This document shows positions 25,370-33,191 of a stretch of 64,000 nt of DNA, in pieces. A program made the position numbers and the translations under genes. Source of the stretch: Paracoccus shanxieyensis (GTDB lineage: Bacteria; Pseudomonadota; Alphaproteobacteria; Rhodobacterales; Rhodobacteraceae); the NCBI RefSeq assembly GCF_009711265.1, contig NZ_WMII01000013.1:78997-142996 (forward strand), read 5' to 3'. How positions within the stretch are numbered: position 1 is the stretch's first letter; each line of letters begins with the position of its first letter. The notes below the pieces were generated by a model. It saw only the letters and a program-made list of their open reading frames with translations. It ran no database searches and was not told the origin of the DNA.

Positions 25370-26207
25370 TCCTGACCCCTTGCTGTCCGTGCGGAACCTG
25401 ACCGTCGCCTTCCCCTCGCTGCACCAGATCCGGCCCGCGGTCAGCGGTGTCAGCTTCGATCTGGGGCGCGAAAAGGTCGGCATCATCGGCGAAAGCGGAT
25501 CCGGCAAAAGCACCTGCGGCCGCGCGATCATGCGGCTTCATCCCAAAAAGACGCGCATCACGGCCGAGCGCATGGCGTTTCAGGGCAAGGATCTTCTGAC
25601 CCTGCCTGAACGCCAGATGCGCGCCATCCGCGGGCATCGCATCGCCATGATCCTGCAGGATCCGAAATATTCGCTGAACCCGGTGATGACGGTCGGCGAA
25701 CAGATCGCGGAAACCGTGATCCTGCACGAAGGCCTGTCGCGCCACGCATCGCGGCTGCGCGCCACGCAGATGCTGGACAAGGTGCATATCCGCGACCCCG
25801 AGCGGGTGATGAAGCTTTATCCGCACGAGGTCTCGGGCGGGATGGGGCAGCGGGTCATGATCTCGATGATGCTGATCGCCAAGCCCGCGCTGATCATCGC
25901 GGATGAGCCGACTTCGGCGCTTGACGTGTCGGTGCGCCAGCAGGTTCTGACCATTCTGGACGAGCTGGTGGCCGAAAACGACATGGGGCTTTTGTTCATC
26001 TCGCATGATCTGAACCTTGTGCGCAGCTTTTGCGACAGGGTGCTGATCATGTATGCCGGCCGGGTCGTCGAGGAGTTGCGCGCCTCGCAGCTTGACGAAG
26101 CCCAGCATCCCTATACGCGCGGGCTGCTGGCGGCGCTTCCCAGTCTGACCCAGCCCAAGGACCGCCTTGCCGTGCTGCATCGCGACCCGGCATGGGCGGG
26201 GGTGTGA
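25362..26207 (+). CDS. ABC transporter ATPase, DppD/OppD type
   Basis: A 281-residue nucleotide-binding subunit. Walker A GESGSGKST is at 43-51, followed by the Q-loop MILQDPKYSLNPVMTVGEQI, signature VSGGMGQRVMI, Walker B ALIIADEPTSALDVS and switch histidine in LLFISHDLNL. The C-terminal oligopeptide-type tail HPYTRGLLAALPSL is present but short, and ends without the cysteine cluster region seen in DppD proteins with an Fe-S-like tail. Start is ATG at 25362 inside the end of the permease gene. Confidence 0.93.
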   Translation: MPDPDPLLSVRNLTVAFPSLHQIRPAVSGVSFDLGREKVGIIGESGSGKSTCGRAIMRLHPKKTRITAERMAFQGKDLLTLPERQMRAIRGHRIAMILQDPKYSLNPVMTVGEQIAETVILHEGLSRHASRLRATQMLDKVHIRDPERVMKLYPHEVSGGMGQRVMISMMLIAKPALIIADEPTSALDVSVRQQVLTILDELVAENDMGLLFISHDLNLVRSFCDRVLIMYAGRVVEELRASQLDEAQHPYTRGLLAALPSLTQPKDRLAVLHRDPAWAGV

Positions 26208-26208
26208 C

Positions 26209-27000
26209 ATGCAGGGCAGCAAGATGATCGAGGTCTTGGGCCTGCATGTCACCTTCGGGCATGGCGCCAAGGCCAATCATGTCGTGCGCGGTGTCGACAT
26301 GACCGTGGCCGAGGGCGAATGTTTCGGACTGGTGGGCGAATCCGGTTGCGGCAAATCCACGGTTCTGGGGGCCATCGCCGGGCGGGTGAAACACTGGCAG
26401 GGCAGCATATCTGCCGCGGGCCAGCCGCTGCGGCCGGAACGGCGCAGCCTGTCGCAGCTGCGCCTGCAGCAGATGGTGTTTCAGGATCCGTTCGGATCGC
26501 TGCACCCGCGCCATACGATCGGGCGGGCCTTGTCCGAACCCTTGGACATTCACGGCATCGGCGATACCGAGGCGCGCATCGAAAAGGCGCTGGATCAGGT
26601 CGGCCTGCCGCGCCGCTTCCGCTTTCGCTATCCGCATCAGTTGTCCGGGGGGCAACGCCAGCGCGTCGCCATTGCCCGCGCGCTGATCCTGGAACCGAAA
26701 GTGCTGTTGCTGGATGAACCGACCTCGGCGCTGGACGTGTCGATTCAGGCGGAAATCCTGAACCTTCTGAAGGATCTGCGCGAAAAATCCGGGCTGACCT
26801 ATGTGCTGGTCAGTCACGACATGGCGGTGGTGACGCATCTCAGCGACCGCATCGCCGTCATGCAGACGGGCAAATTCGTCGAGATCGCCTCGCGGCAGGC
26901 GATGATCCATGACGATCTGCGCCACCCCTATACGAAAATGCTGCGCGACGGCAGCCTTGGCTATCGCGCGACCTTGGGATTGCAAAAGGAAGCAGGATGA
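26209..27000 (+). CDS. ABC transporter ATPase, DppF/OppF type
   Basis: A 263-residue second ATPase. Walker A GESGCGKST is at 43-51, Q-loop MVFQDPFGSLHPRHTIGRAL, signature LSGGQRQRVAIARAL, Walker B VLLLDEPTSALDVSIQ and switch VLVSHDMAVV. The C-terminal tail HPYTKMLRDGSLGYRATLGLQ is shorter than in DppF. Start one base after the preceding stop; an earlier in-frame ATG lies inside the previous gene and lacks a site. The stop overlaps the ATG of the dehydratase gene. Confidence 0.92.
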   Translation: MQGSKMIEVLGLHVTFGHGAKANHVVRGVDMTVAEGECFGLVGESGCGKSTVLGAIAGRVKHWQGSISAAGQPLRPERRSLSQLRLQQMVFQDPFGSLHPRHTIGRALSEPLDIHGIGDTEARIEKALDQVGLPRRFRFRYPHQLSGGQRQRVAIARALILEPKVLLLDEPTSALDVSIQAEILNLLKDLREKSGLTYVLVSHDMAVVTHLSDRIAVMQTGKFVEIASRQAMIHDDLRHPYTKMLRDGSLGYRATLGLQKEAG

Positions 27001-28184
27001 AAATCGACCGGATGCGGGTATTCATGACCCGCGACAAGGACCGCCCGCGCGTCATCGTGGCGCTGGATACCGATGACGGGCTGACGGGCTGGGGCGAATG
27101 CTACAACCACGGGCCGGACCTCGCGCTGCCGCCGCTGCTGGATTATCTGTATGGCTTCATCGCCGGACAGGATCCGACGCGGGTGGATCATCTGGTGAAC
27201 CACATGATCCAGCAATGCCGCTTTCCGCCGGGCGCGCTGGGGCTGGCGGCCATTTCGGGGCTGGATCACTGCCTGTGGGATCTTGCGGCAAAGGCTGCGG
27301 GCGTGCCGGTTTACAAGCTGCTGGGGGGCGAGGTCCGCGACCGCATCAAGGTCTATGCGGGCGTCTATACCGCCCCCGATGTCGGCGCCGCCAAAGAGGA
27401 ACTTGACCGCCTGCACGAGGGATGGGGATTTTCGGCCTTCAAGCTCAGCCCGTGGCGCGTCAATCTGCATGCCCACCGCTGGGGCGAGGTCGTGCGCGCC
27501 TCGGCCGACTATTTCCGCGACCTGCGCGAGACGGTGGACACCAGCTATGACATCGCCTTCGATGCCCATGCGCAGATTTTCGACGTGCATTCCGCGCGCA
27601 CGCTGGGCAATGCGCTGGCCCCCTATGATCCCCTGTTCTTTGAAGAACCGCTGCGCCCGGAAAACATCGAGCTTTACGGCGATCTGAACCAAGGACTGAA
27701 CTGCCCGCTGGCGACCGGAGAGTCGCTGTATAACCGCAACGAATTCCTGCGGCTGTTGCAGGTCAAGGGCGCGGATCTGATCCAGCCCGATATCTGCGTC
27801 GTGGGCGGCATCTGTGAAATGCGGCGCATCGCCACCTTGGCCGAGGCGCATTTCGTGGGCATTGCTCCGCATAATCCCATGGGTCCGCTGGCGACGGCGG
27901 TGAACGTGCATTTCTCGGTCGCGCAGCAGAATTTCAGGATTCTGGAATACCGGCTGCCGGTCGGTCAGGTCTACAGCTATGGCGGGACGACCGTGCAGCG
28001 CCGCGAAGAAGCCGCGCATTATGTCGTCGACCCCTATCTGCCCAAGGACGGCTATCTGGAACTGCGGCCCGACCGCCCCGGATGGGGGGTCGAGATGGAC
28101 GAGAAGGCCATGCAGGAACACGGCTATATCCATTGGCAACGTCGCGTGCCAACGCGGCCGGATGGATCATATGCCTATGCCTGA
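26997..28184 (+). CDS. Enolase-superfamily (mandelate racemase/muconate lactonizing) sugar-acid dehydratase
   Basis: A 395-residue capping-domain plus TIM-barrel enzyme. Metal ligands fit Asp189 (IAFDAHAQ), Glu216 of FFEEPL and Glu242 of ATGES. The late base His292 lies in IAPHNPMGPLATA, the pattern of D-galactonate-dehydratase-like members, with partner Asp265. Such enzymes remove water from an aldonate or aldarate to give a 2-keto-3-deoxy acid. The ATGA overlap with the transporter ATPase shows it belongs to the uptake operon, and the divergent DHDPS-family lyase could use its product. Exact sugar acid unknown. Confidence 0.88.
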   Translation: MKIDRMRVFMTRDKDRPRVIVALDTDDGLTGWGECYNHGPDLALPPLLDYLYGFIAGQDPTRVDHLVNHMIQQCRFPPGALGLAAISGLDHCLWDLAAKAAGVPVYKLLGGEVRDRIKVYAGVYTAPDVGAAKEELDRLHEGWGFSAFKLSPWRVNLHAHRWGEVVRASADYFRDLRETVDTSYDIAFDAHAQIFDVHSARTLGNALAPYDPLFFEEPLRPENIELYGDLNQGLNCPLATGESLYNRNEFLRLLQVKGADLIQPDICVVGGICEMRRIATLAEAHFVGIAPHNPMGPLATAVNVHFSVAQQNFRILEYRLPVGQVYSYGGTTVQRREEAAHYVVDPYLPKDGYLELRPDRPGWGVEMDEKAMQEHGYIHWQRRVPTRPDGSYAYA

Positions 28185-28215
28185 ACTGGCCGCGGTCATC
28201 CGGCCCGGACACGAT

Positions 28216-28261
28216 GCCCCCCGTTCCGCGCGGCCATGACCTGCCGCGCGGAACGGGGGGC
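28216..28261. terminator. Very strong bidirectional hairpin
   Basis: Two perfectly complementary 19-nt arms (28216-28234 and 28243-28261) around the 8-nt loop CATGACCT, located between the convergent dehydratase and TTT permease genes. There is no clear T run, but a stem of 19 GC-rich pairs should stop or pause polymerase from both sides and protect both mRNA ends. Confidence 0.75.
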
Positions 28262-28268
28262 GGGTGGC

Positions 28269-29771
28269 TTAATCCTCGACGAAGACCTCTTCTCGCTTGG
28301 CCCGCAGGGCCGGGATCGCCGACAGGACCAGCAGCCCGGCCGAGATCAGCAGCAGGATCAGGCTCAGTGGGTTGTCGGTAAAGGTCGACAGCTCGCCCCG
28401 CGACAGCAGCATGGCGCGGCGCAGGTTTTCCTCGATCAGGTGGCCAAGGACAAAGCCCAGCAGCAGGGGGGCCGGTTCAAAGCCCATCTTGATCAGCAGA
28501 TAGCCCAGGATGGCAAAGCCGCCGGTAAAGACCACATCCATCGGATTGTTGTCGATGGAATAGATACCGATGCAGGAAAAGATCAGGATCGCCGGGAACA
28601 GCAGCCGGTAAGGCACTTTCAAAAGCCGCACCCACATGCCGACCAAAGGCAGGTTGATGACCAAAAGCATCAGGTTGCCGATCCACATGCTGGCGATCAT
28701 GCCCCAGAACAGCGTCGGGCTTTCCGTCATCACCTGCGGGCCGGGGACGATGCCTTGGATCATCATCGCGCCCACCATGATCGCCATCACCGCATTCGGC
28801 GGAATGCCCAGCGTCAGCAGCGGGATGAAGCTGGTCTGCGCGCCCGCATTATTGGCGGATTCGGGGCCGGCGACCGCCTCGATCGCGCCCTTGCCGAAAT
28901 CCTGCGGGCGTTTGGCCAGCTTCTTTTCCAGCGTATACGAGGCAAAGGGCGCCAGCACCGCGCCATTGCCCGGCAGCATCCCCAAGGCCGAGCCCAGACC
29001 CGTGCCGCGCAGGATCGGCGCGATCGAGCGGCGCAGCTCGGCCCGCGTCGGCAGCAGCGGACCCATGGTGCCCCGGATCACGTCGCGCTGTTCGCCGCCC
29101 TCAAGGTTGCGCAGCACCTCGGCGAAACCGAAGATGCCCATGGCCAGCACCGCAAAGTCGATGCCATCGGCCAGATGCAGCGATCCGAAGGTCATGCGCG
29201 CCTGTCCGGTTTCCAGATCCGAGCCGATGGTGGACATCAGGATGCCCAGCAGGATCATCGCCACCGCCTTCAGGACCGAGCCATGCGCCAGCACCACGGC
29301 AAAGACCAGCCCCATGACCATCAGCGCAAAGTAATCCGTCGGGCCAAAGCGCAGCGCCAGTTCGGTCAGCGGCACGGCCAGCGCGGCGATGATGACCGTG
29401 GCGATGCAGCCCGCCACGAATGAGCCGATGGCCGAAATGCCAAGCGCGGCCCCGGCCCGGCCCTTTTTCGCCATGGCATGCCCGTCCAGCGCGGTGACGA
29501 CCGAGCCGGCCTCGCCGGGGATATTGACCAGAATGGCCGAGGTCGAGCCGCCATATTGCGCGCCGTAATAGATGCCCGCCAGCATGATCAGCGCGCCCAC
29601 CGGGTCGATGCCGAAGGTGATGGGCAGCAGCATGGTGATGGTGGCGATGGGGCCGACGCCGGGCAGGATGCCGATCAGCGTGCCGACAAGGCAGCCGATG
29701 AAGGCCAGCCCCAGATTCTGAAACGACATGGCCGTCTGAAAGCCCAGGGCAAGATTGCTGAGAAGATCCAT
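28269..29771 (-). CDS. tctA: TTT large permease subunit TctA, cluster B
   Basis: A 500-residue membrane protein of the TctA family. It has [94 protein letters not shown] and [45 protein letters not shown]. Starts MDLLSNLALGF, nearly the same N terminus as the cluster C copy ([11 protein letters not shown]), so B and C are closer to each other than to cluster A. Last gene of its operon. Confidence 0.95.
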   Translation of the reverse strand: MDLLSNLALGFQTAMSFQNLGLAFIGCLVGTLIGILPGVGPIATITMLLPITFGIDPVGALIMLAGIYYGAQYGGSTSAILVNIPGEAGSVVTALDGHAMAKKGRAGAALGISAIGSFVAGCIATVIIAALAVPLTELALRFGPTDYFALMVMGLVFAVVLAHGSVLKAVAMILLGILMSTIGSDLETGQARMTFGSLHLADGIDFAVLAMGIFGFAEVLRNLEGGEQRDVIRGTMGPLLPTRAELRRSIAPILRGTGLGSALGMLPGNGAVLAPFASYTLEKKLAKRPQDFGKGAIEAVAGPESANNAGAQTSFIPLLTLGIPPNAVMAIMVGAMMIQGIVPGPQVMTESPTLFWGMIASMWIGNLMLLVINLPLVGMWVRLLKVPYRLLFPAILIFSCIGIYSIDNNPMDVVFTGGFAILGYLLIKMGFEPAPLLLGFVLGHLIEENLRRAMLLSRGELSTFTDNPLSLILLLISAGLLVLSAIPALRAKREEVFVED

Positions 29772-29778
29772 GGGTGCC

Positions 29779-30273
29779 TCAATACTGGATGATGCCGGGA
29801 AGGATCAGGACGGGGATCGGCAGGTTCAGCCCGACCTTGAAGACCAGAATGCAGCCCACGGTCATGAAGATCGCAAAGCCGATCAATTCGCCCCAGCGCA
29901 TGTCTCGGTCGGCAAGCCCGGCCAGCAGCGCCAGCAACGGGGCTGCGATGGCAAAGCCCACGGTCTGCACGGTCAGGGCAAAGGCAAGGATCCCGGCCAG
30001 CACGCAAAGCGGGCCGCGCAGCGGGATCTTCGGCATCGCCTCGGACGGGCGTAGAAAGGACAGGACCAGCAGGATGGCCCCGCAGATGCCGACAAGCGCG
30101 GCCAGCAGTTTCGGCATCAGGCCGGGGCCGATGAAGCGCAGCGTGCCGGTTTCCAGATCGGACGAGGCCCAGAGCGCGAAGGCCGAAATGGCGATCAACG
30201 TCAGCCCGGCGACCCGGTCTTGCGACAAGAGCACCCGGCCCTGTCCCTCGGCGGGATGGGTTTGGTCAGTCAT
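29779..30273 (-). CDS. tctB: TTT small permease subunit TctB, cluster B
   Basis: A 164-residue four-helix protein with the TctB-type motif LETGTLRFIGPGLMPKLLAALVGICGAILLVLSFL, then helices GPLCVLAGILAFALTVQTVGFAIAAPLLALLAGLA and IGFAIFMTVGCILVFKVGLNL. Start at 30273 (MTDQTHPAEG). A GCCCCGCA / TGCGGGGC hairpin separates it from the receptor gene upstream in the operon, so receptor mRNA is probably more abundant. Confidence 0.9.
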   Translation of the reverse strand: MTDQTHPAEGQGRVLLSQDRVAGLTLIAISAFALWASSDLETGTLRFIGPGLMPKLLAALVGICGAILLVLSFLRPSEAMPKIPLRGPLCVLAGILAFALTVQTVGFAIAAPLLALLAGLADRDMRWGELIGFAIFMTVGCILVFKVGLNLPIPVLILPGIIQY

Positions 30274-30291
30274 GGCGATTTCCCGTTTGGG

Positions 30292-30312
30292 GCCCCGCAT
30301 CACGTGCGGGGC
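30292..30312 (-). terminator. Attenuating hairpin between receptor and permease genes, cluster B
   Basis: Perfect 8-bp stem GCCCCGCA / TGCGGGGC around a 5-nt loop, in the tctC-tctB gap, without a T run. More likely to stabilise the receptor mRNA or attenuate than to terminate fully. A similar hairpin occupies the same gap in cluster C. Confidence 0.55.
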
Positions 30313-30320
30313 GGGTCAGG

Positions 30321-31295
30321 TCAGTGGATCTCGATCTGGGCGTCGCGGATCAGCGCGCCCCATTTTTCCAGATCGGCATCCAGCGCGGCGCGGTGATCGG
30401 CAGGCGTGCCGGGGCGCGGGACGGACCCGTCGACGGCCAGCTTTTCCTGCACCGCCGGATCGTTCAACACCGTGTTCAGCGCCGCGTTGATTTTGGCCAC
30501 GACATCCTCGGGCGTGCCTGCGGGGGCCAGAAGGCCATAGATCAGCGCCGCCTGATAACCCTCGACGCCCGCATCCTGCATCGTCGGCACCTCGGGCATC
30601 GTGGGCGAGCGTTCCGCGCCCGTCACCGCCAGCGCCCGCGCCTTGCCCGCCGCGACCTGCGCATGCGACGACGGGATCACGCCGAACAGAAAGTCGATGC
30701 GCCCGCCCAGAAGGTCGGTCATCGCCGGACCCGAGCCGCGATAGGGGATATGCGCGACCTCGATCCCGGCATCATGGGCGAAAAGCTCGGCCGCCATATG
30801 CGAGCCGGTGCCGACGCCCGATGACGCATAGGAAAGTTCACCCGGCTTTTCCTTGGCCAGCGCGATCAGCCCCGCCACGTCCTGCGCGGGCAGATCCTTG
30901 TTGACCACCAGCGCCAGCGGAATTTCCGAAATCAGCCCGACCGGCGTGAAATCCCTGGTGGGGTGATAGGTGGCGGCGGGATAGACATGCGGGTTGATGC
31001 CCATGGTGCCCGAATGGCCCAGCAGCAGCGTATAGCCATCGGCTTTGGCGTTCTGCACCGATTGCGTGCCGACGACACCGCCCGCGCCGGCCTTGTTTTC
31101 GACGACCACGGTGGCGCCGATCTGCCGGGTCAGCGCATCGCCGACGATGCGGGCCATGGCGTCATTGCCGCCGCCGGGCGGGAAGGGCACGACCAGCGTG
31201 ATATTGCGTTCGGGATATTCCGCGGCGGCAAGCACGGGCAGGGCCGTCATCACGGCGGCGGCCATCAGGCCGAAGGTGCGGCGGTTCAGGGTCAT
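30321..31295 (-). CDS. tctC: TTT (Bug-type) solute receptor, cluster B
   Basis: A 324-residue receptor with signal peptide MTLNRRTFGLMAAAVMTALPVLAAA. The signatures are ITLVVPFPPGGGNDAMARIVGDAL, VVVENKAGAGGVVGTQSVQNAKADGYTLLLGHSGTMG, LSYASSGVGTGSHMAAELFAHDAGIEVAHIPYRGSGPAMTDLLGGRIDFLF and the C-terminal PAGTPEDVVAKINAALN. Binds an organic acid between two lobes and delivers it to TctAB. Second gene of the operon, after a divergent receptor-like gene. Confidence 0.93.
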   Translation of the reverse strand: MTLNRRTFGLMAAAVMTALPVLAAAEYPERNITLVVPFPPGGGNDAMARIVGDALTRQIGATVVVENKAGAGGVVGTQSVQNAKADGYTLLLGHSGTMGINPHVYPAATYHPTRDFTPVGLISEIPLALVVNKDLPAQDVAGLIALAKEKPGELSYASSGVGTGSHMAAELFAHDAGIEVAHIPYRGSGPAMTDLLGGRIDFLFGVIPSSHAQVAAGKARALAVTGAERSPTMPEVPTMQDAGVEGYQAALIYGLLAPAGTPEDVVAKINAALNTVLNDPAVQEKLAVDGSVPRPGTPADHRAALDADLEKWGALIRDAQIEIH

Positions 31296-31316
31296 TGGTT
31301 TCTCCTCCTTCAGGGT

Positions 31317-32384
31317 TCAGGGCGTGACGCGGAACCGGCGCTCCAGCCAGTCGCGCGTCCATTTGCGGATGTCGGGGGCCATGGTCATGGCCTGCGCCAA
31401 GGCGGCATCGGCGCGCGCCCCGGTCAGAAGCGGATAGGGGCCAAGCACCGGGGCTGCCTGATCGCGGAAGCGCGGATTGGCGGCCATGTGCGAAAAGGCT
31501 TCGCGAAACAACTGACTGCGCGCGACCGGCACGCTGCCGGGCAGAAAGACCATTTTCTGCGCGGCGAAACCGGCGCGGAACAGGGCCTGCCATGCCTGCC
31601 ATTCGGCGCCGTCCGGGTCGCGTCCATGGATCTGGCGAAAGACCTCGGGAAAGGCGGGCAGGGCGGGAAAGGCCGGATCGCGCGCCCAGCGGCCATGCGC
31701 GTCCAATGCGCCAAGGCTCATCAGCGGCACCACGCGGCCCGCATCCGCCAAAGGCTGGACCTGCGCCAGATAGCCGGGCGATGTCTGGTAATCCACGTCG
31801 AATTCGCCGCCGATCAGGCCGGCGCGGGCGGCATTGCGGCTGTTCAGGCCCAGCAGGACCGCCACATCCAGCCCCAGCATCTCAAGGGCCAGCAGCGGCA
31901 CGATGTCCAGCGACGCCGCCCCGATCGAACCGAAATGCACCGTCCGCCCCCGCGCGACAAGCTGGGCCATGCTGCCGACCCCCAGCGCGGAGGGGACATA
32001 GATCGCCCCGCCCGAGGGCTGCGCCGCGACGATGCGCCAGTCGGCATAATCATATTGCACGCGCCGGTCGCCCAGCAGCGCCGCGAATTGCGTCGATCCG
32101 GTGGTGCCCAGCAACATGCGGCCATCGGCGCGGGCCTCGGCGGCAAAGAAATTCGCGGCGCGGGTCGAGTTCCCGCCCGAGACGTTCAGCAGCCGCACCT
32201 CGGGCCGGTCGGGCAGGGTCGCCGACAGCCAGCCCGCCATGAAGCGGGCCCAGACATCCGTGCCGCCGCCTTCCTGAAACGGCACGACCCATTGGATCGG
32301 CTGGGCCGCATGCGCGCTGGCCGGGGCGCAGACGGGGGCAACGACCCCGGCAGTCGCGGCGGCGATGAATTCTCTGCGGTTCAC
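31317..32384 (-). CDS. Second, divergent Bug-like solute receptor, cluster B
   Basis: A 355-residue periplasmic protein with signal MNRREFIAAATAGVVAPVCAPASAHA (NRREF gives a Tat-like pair). It keeps the Bug opening IQWVVPFQEGGGTDVWARFMAGWL and VRLLNVSGGNSTRAANFFAAEARADGRMLLGTTGSTQF, and a recognisable VHFGSIGAASLDIVPLLALEMLGLDV. The C-terminal half is longer and unlike the usual receptors. First gene of the operon, facing tctD across 138 nt. It could supply a second ligand to the same permease or serve as a sensing receptor for TctE (inference). Confidence 0.82.
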   Translation of the reverse strand: MNRREFIAAATAGVVAPVCAPASAHAAQPIQWVVPFQEGGGTDVWARFMAGWLSATLPDRPEVRLLNVSGGNSTRAANFFAAEARADGRMLLGTTGSTQFAALLGDRRVQYDYADWRIVAAQPSGGAIYVPSALGVGSMAQLVARGRTVHFGSIGAASLDIVPLLALEMLGLDVAVLLGLNSRNAARAGLIGGEFDVDYQTSPGYLAQVQPLADAGRVVPLMSLGALDAHGRWARDPAFPALPAFPEVFRQIHGRDPDGAEWQAWQALFRAGFAAQKMVFLPGSVPVARSQLFREAFSHMAANPRFRDQAAPVLGPYPLLTGARADAALAQAMTMAPDIRKWTRDWLERRFRVTP

Positions 32385-32522
32385 GGCATTCCTCCATGCC
32401 CGGCAGCGTGCTGTCGCCGCGCTGCCGTCCTCCTCCGAATCCCTGTTAGCACGGGGTTTCTTTCATCAAGCTTTCATGGCTGATAAAGAATTGCAGCCGA
32501 CGCGACACGGGGGGGAACAGCG

Positions 32523-33191
32523 ATGCGCAGCCTGATCGTCGAGGACAATCCCGGCATTGCCGCAGGCATCCGCCATTCGCTGGAGGGGCTGGGTCATGCC
32601 GTCGACCGCGCCGCCTCGCTGCCCGAGGCATTCGATCTGGCCGCCGTCGCCGATTACGATCTGGTGGTGCTGGATCTGAACCTTGGCAATCAGGACGGGC
32701 TGGATTTCCTGCGCCATCTGCGCGCTGCTGCCAAGGCGGTGGGCGTGCTGATCCTGACCGCGCGGGGCGGGGTGCAGGACAGGGTGCGGGGCCTTGATCT
32801 GGGGGCCGATGACTATCTGGCAAAGCCCTTTGAACTGGCCGAATTCGAAGCCCGGATCCGCGCGCTGGCCCGCCGCGTCGGTGGCGTCGATGCCCCGGTG
32901 ATCCGCCTTGGCCGGCTGAGTTTCGATACCGTCAGCCGGGACGCGCGGCTGGACGGGGCGGCGCTGGACATGCCCGCGCGGGAACGTGCCCTGCTGCAAT
33001 TGCTGGTCGAAAACGCCGGAACCGTGGTCCCGAAGGAACGCATCGCCGCGCGGCTGTCGGGCTTTGACGACGAACTGACGCCGAACGCGGTCGAGATCTA
33101 TGTGCACCGCCTGCGCAAGCGGTTGGAAGGCAGCGGCTGCCAGCTGCGCACGGCGCGGGGTCTGGGCTATGTGCTGGACGCCGCCGGATGA
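32523..33191 (+). CDS. tctD: OmpR-family response regulator, TctD type
   Basis: A 222-residue regulator. The receiver domain has the acidic pair ED at 7-8, phosphoacceptor Asp51 in DLVVLDLNLG and Lys in DYLAKPFELAEFEAR. The C-terminal winged helix carries LDMPARERALLQLLVENAGTVVPKERIAARL and VEIYVHRLRKRLEGSGCQLRTARGLGYVL. The arrangement with a kinase overlapping by 4 nt, and a divergent receptor/TctBA operon, matches the tctDE-tctCBA layout of Salmonella. It probably activates cluster B when its ligand is present. Confidence 0.9.
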   Translation: MRSLIVEDNPGIAAGIRHSLEGLGHAVDRAASLPEAFDLAAVADYDLVVLDLNLGNQDGLDFLRHLRAAAKAVGVLILTARGGVQDRVRGLDLGADDYLAKPFELAEFEARIRALARRVGGVDAPVIRLGRLSFDTVSRDARLDGAALDMPARERALLQLLVENAGTVVPKERIAARLSGFDDELTPNAVEIYVHRLRKRLEGSGCQLRTARGLGYVLDAAG

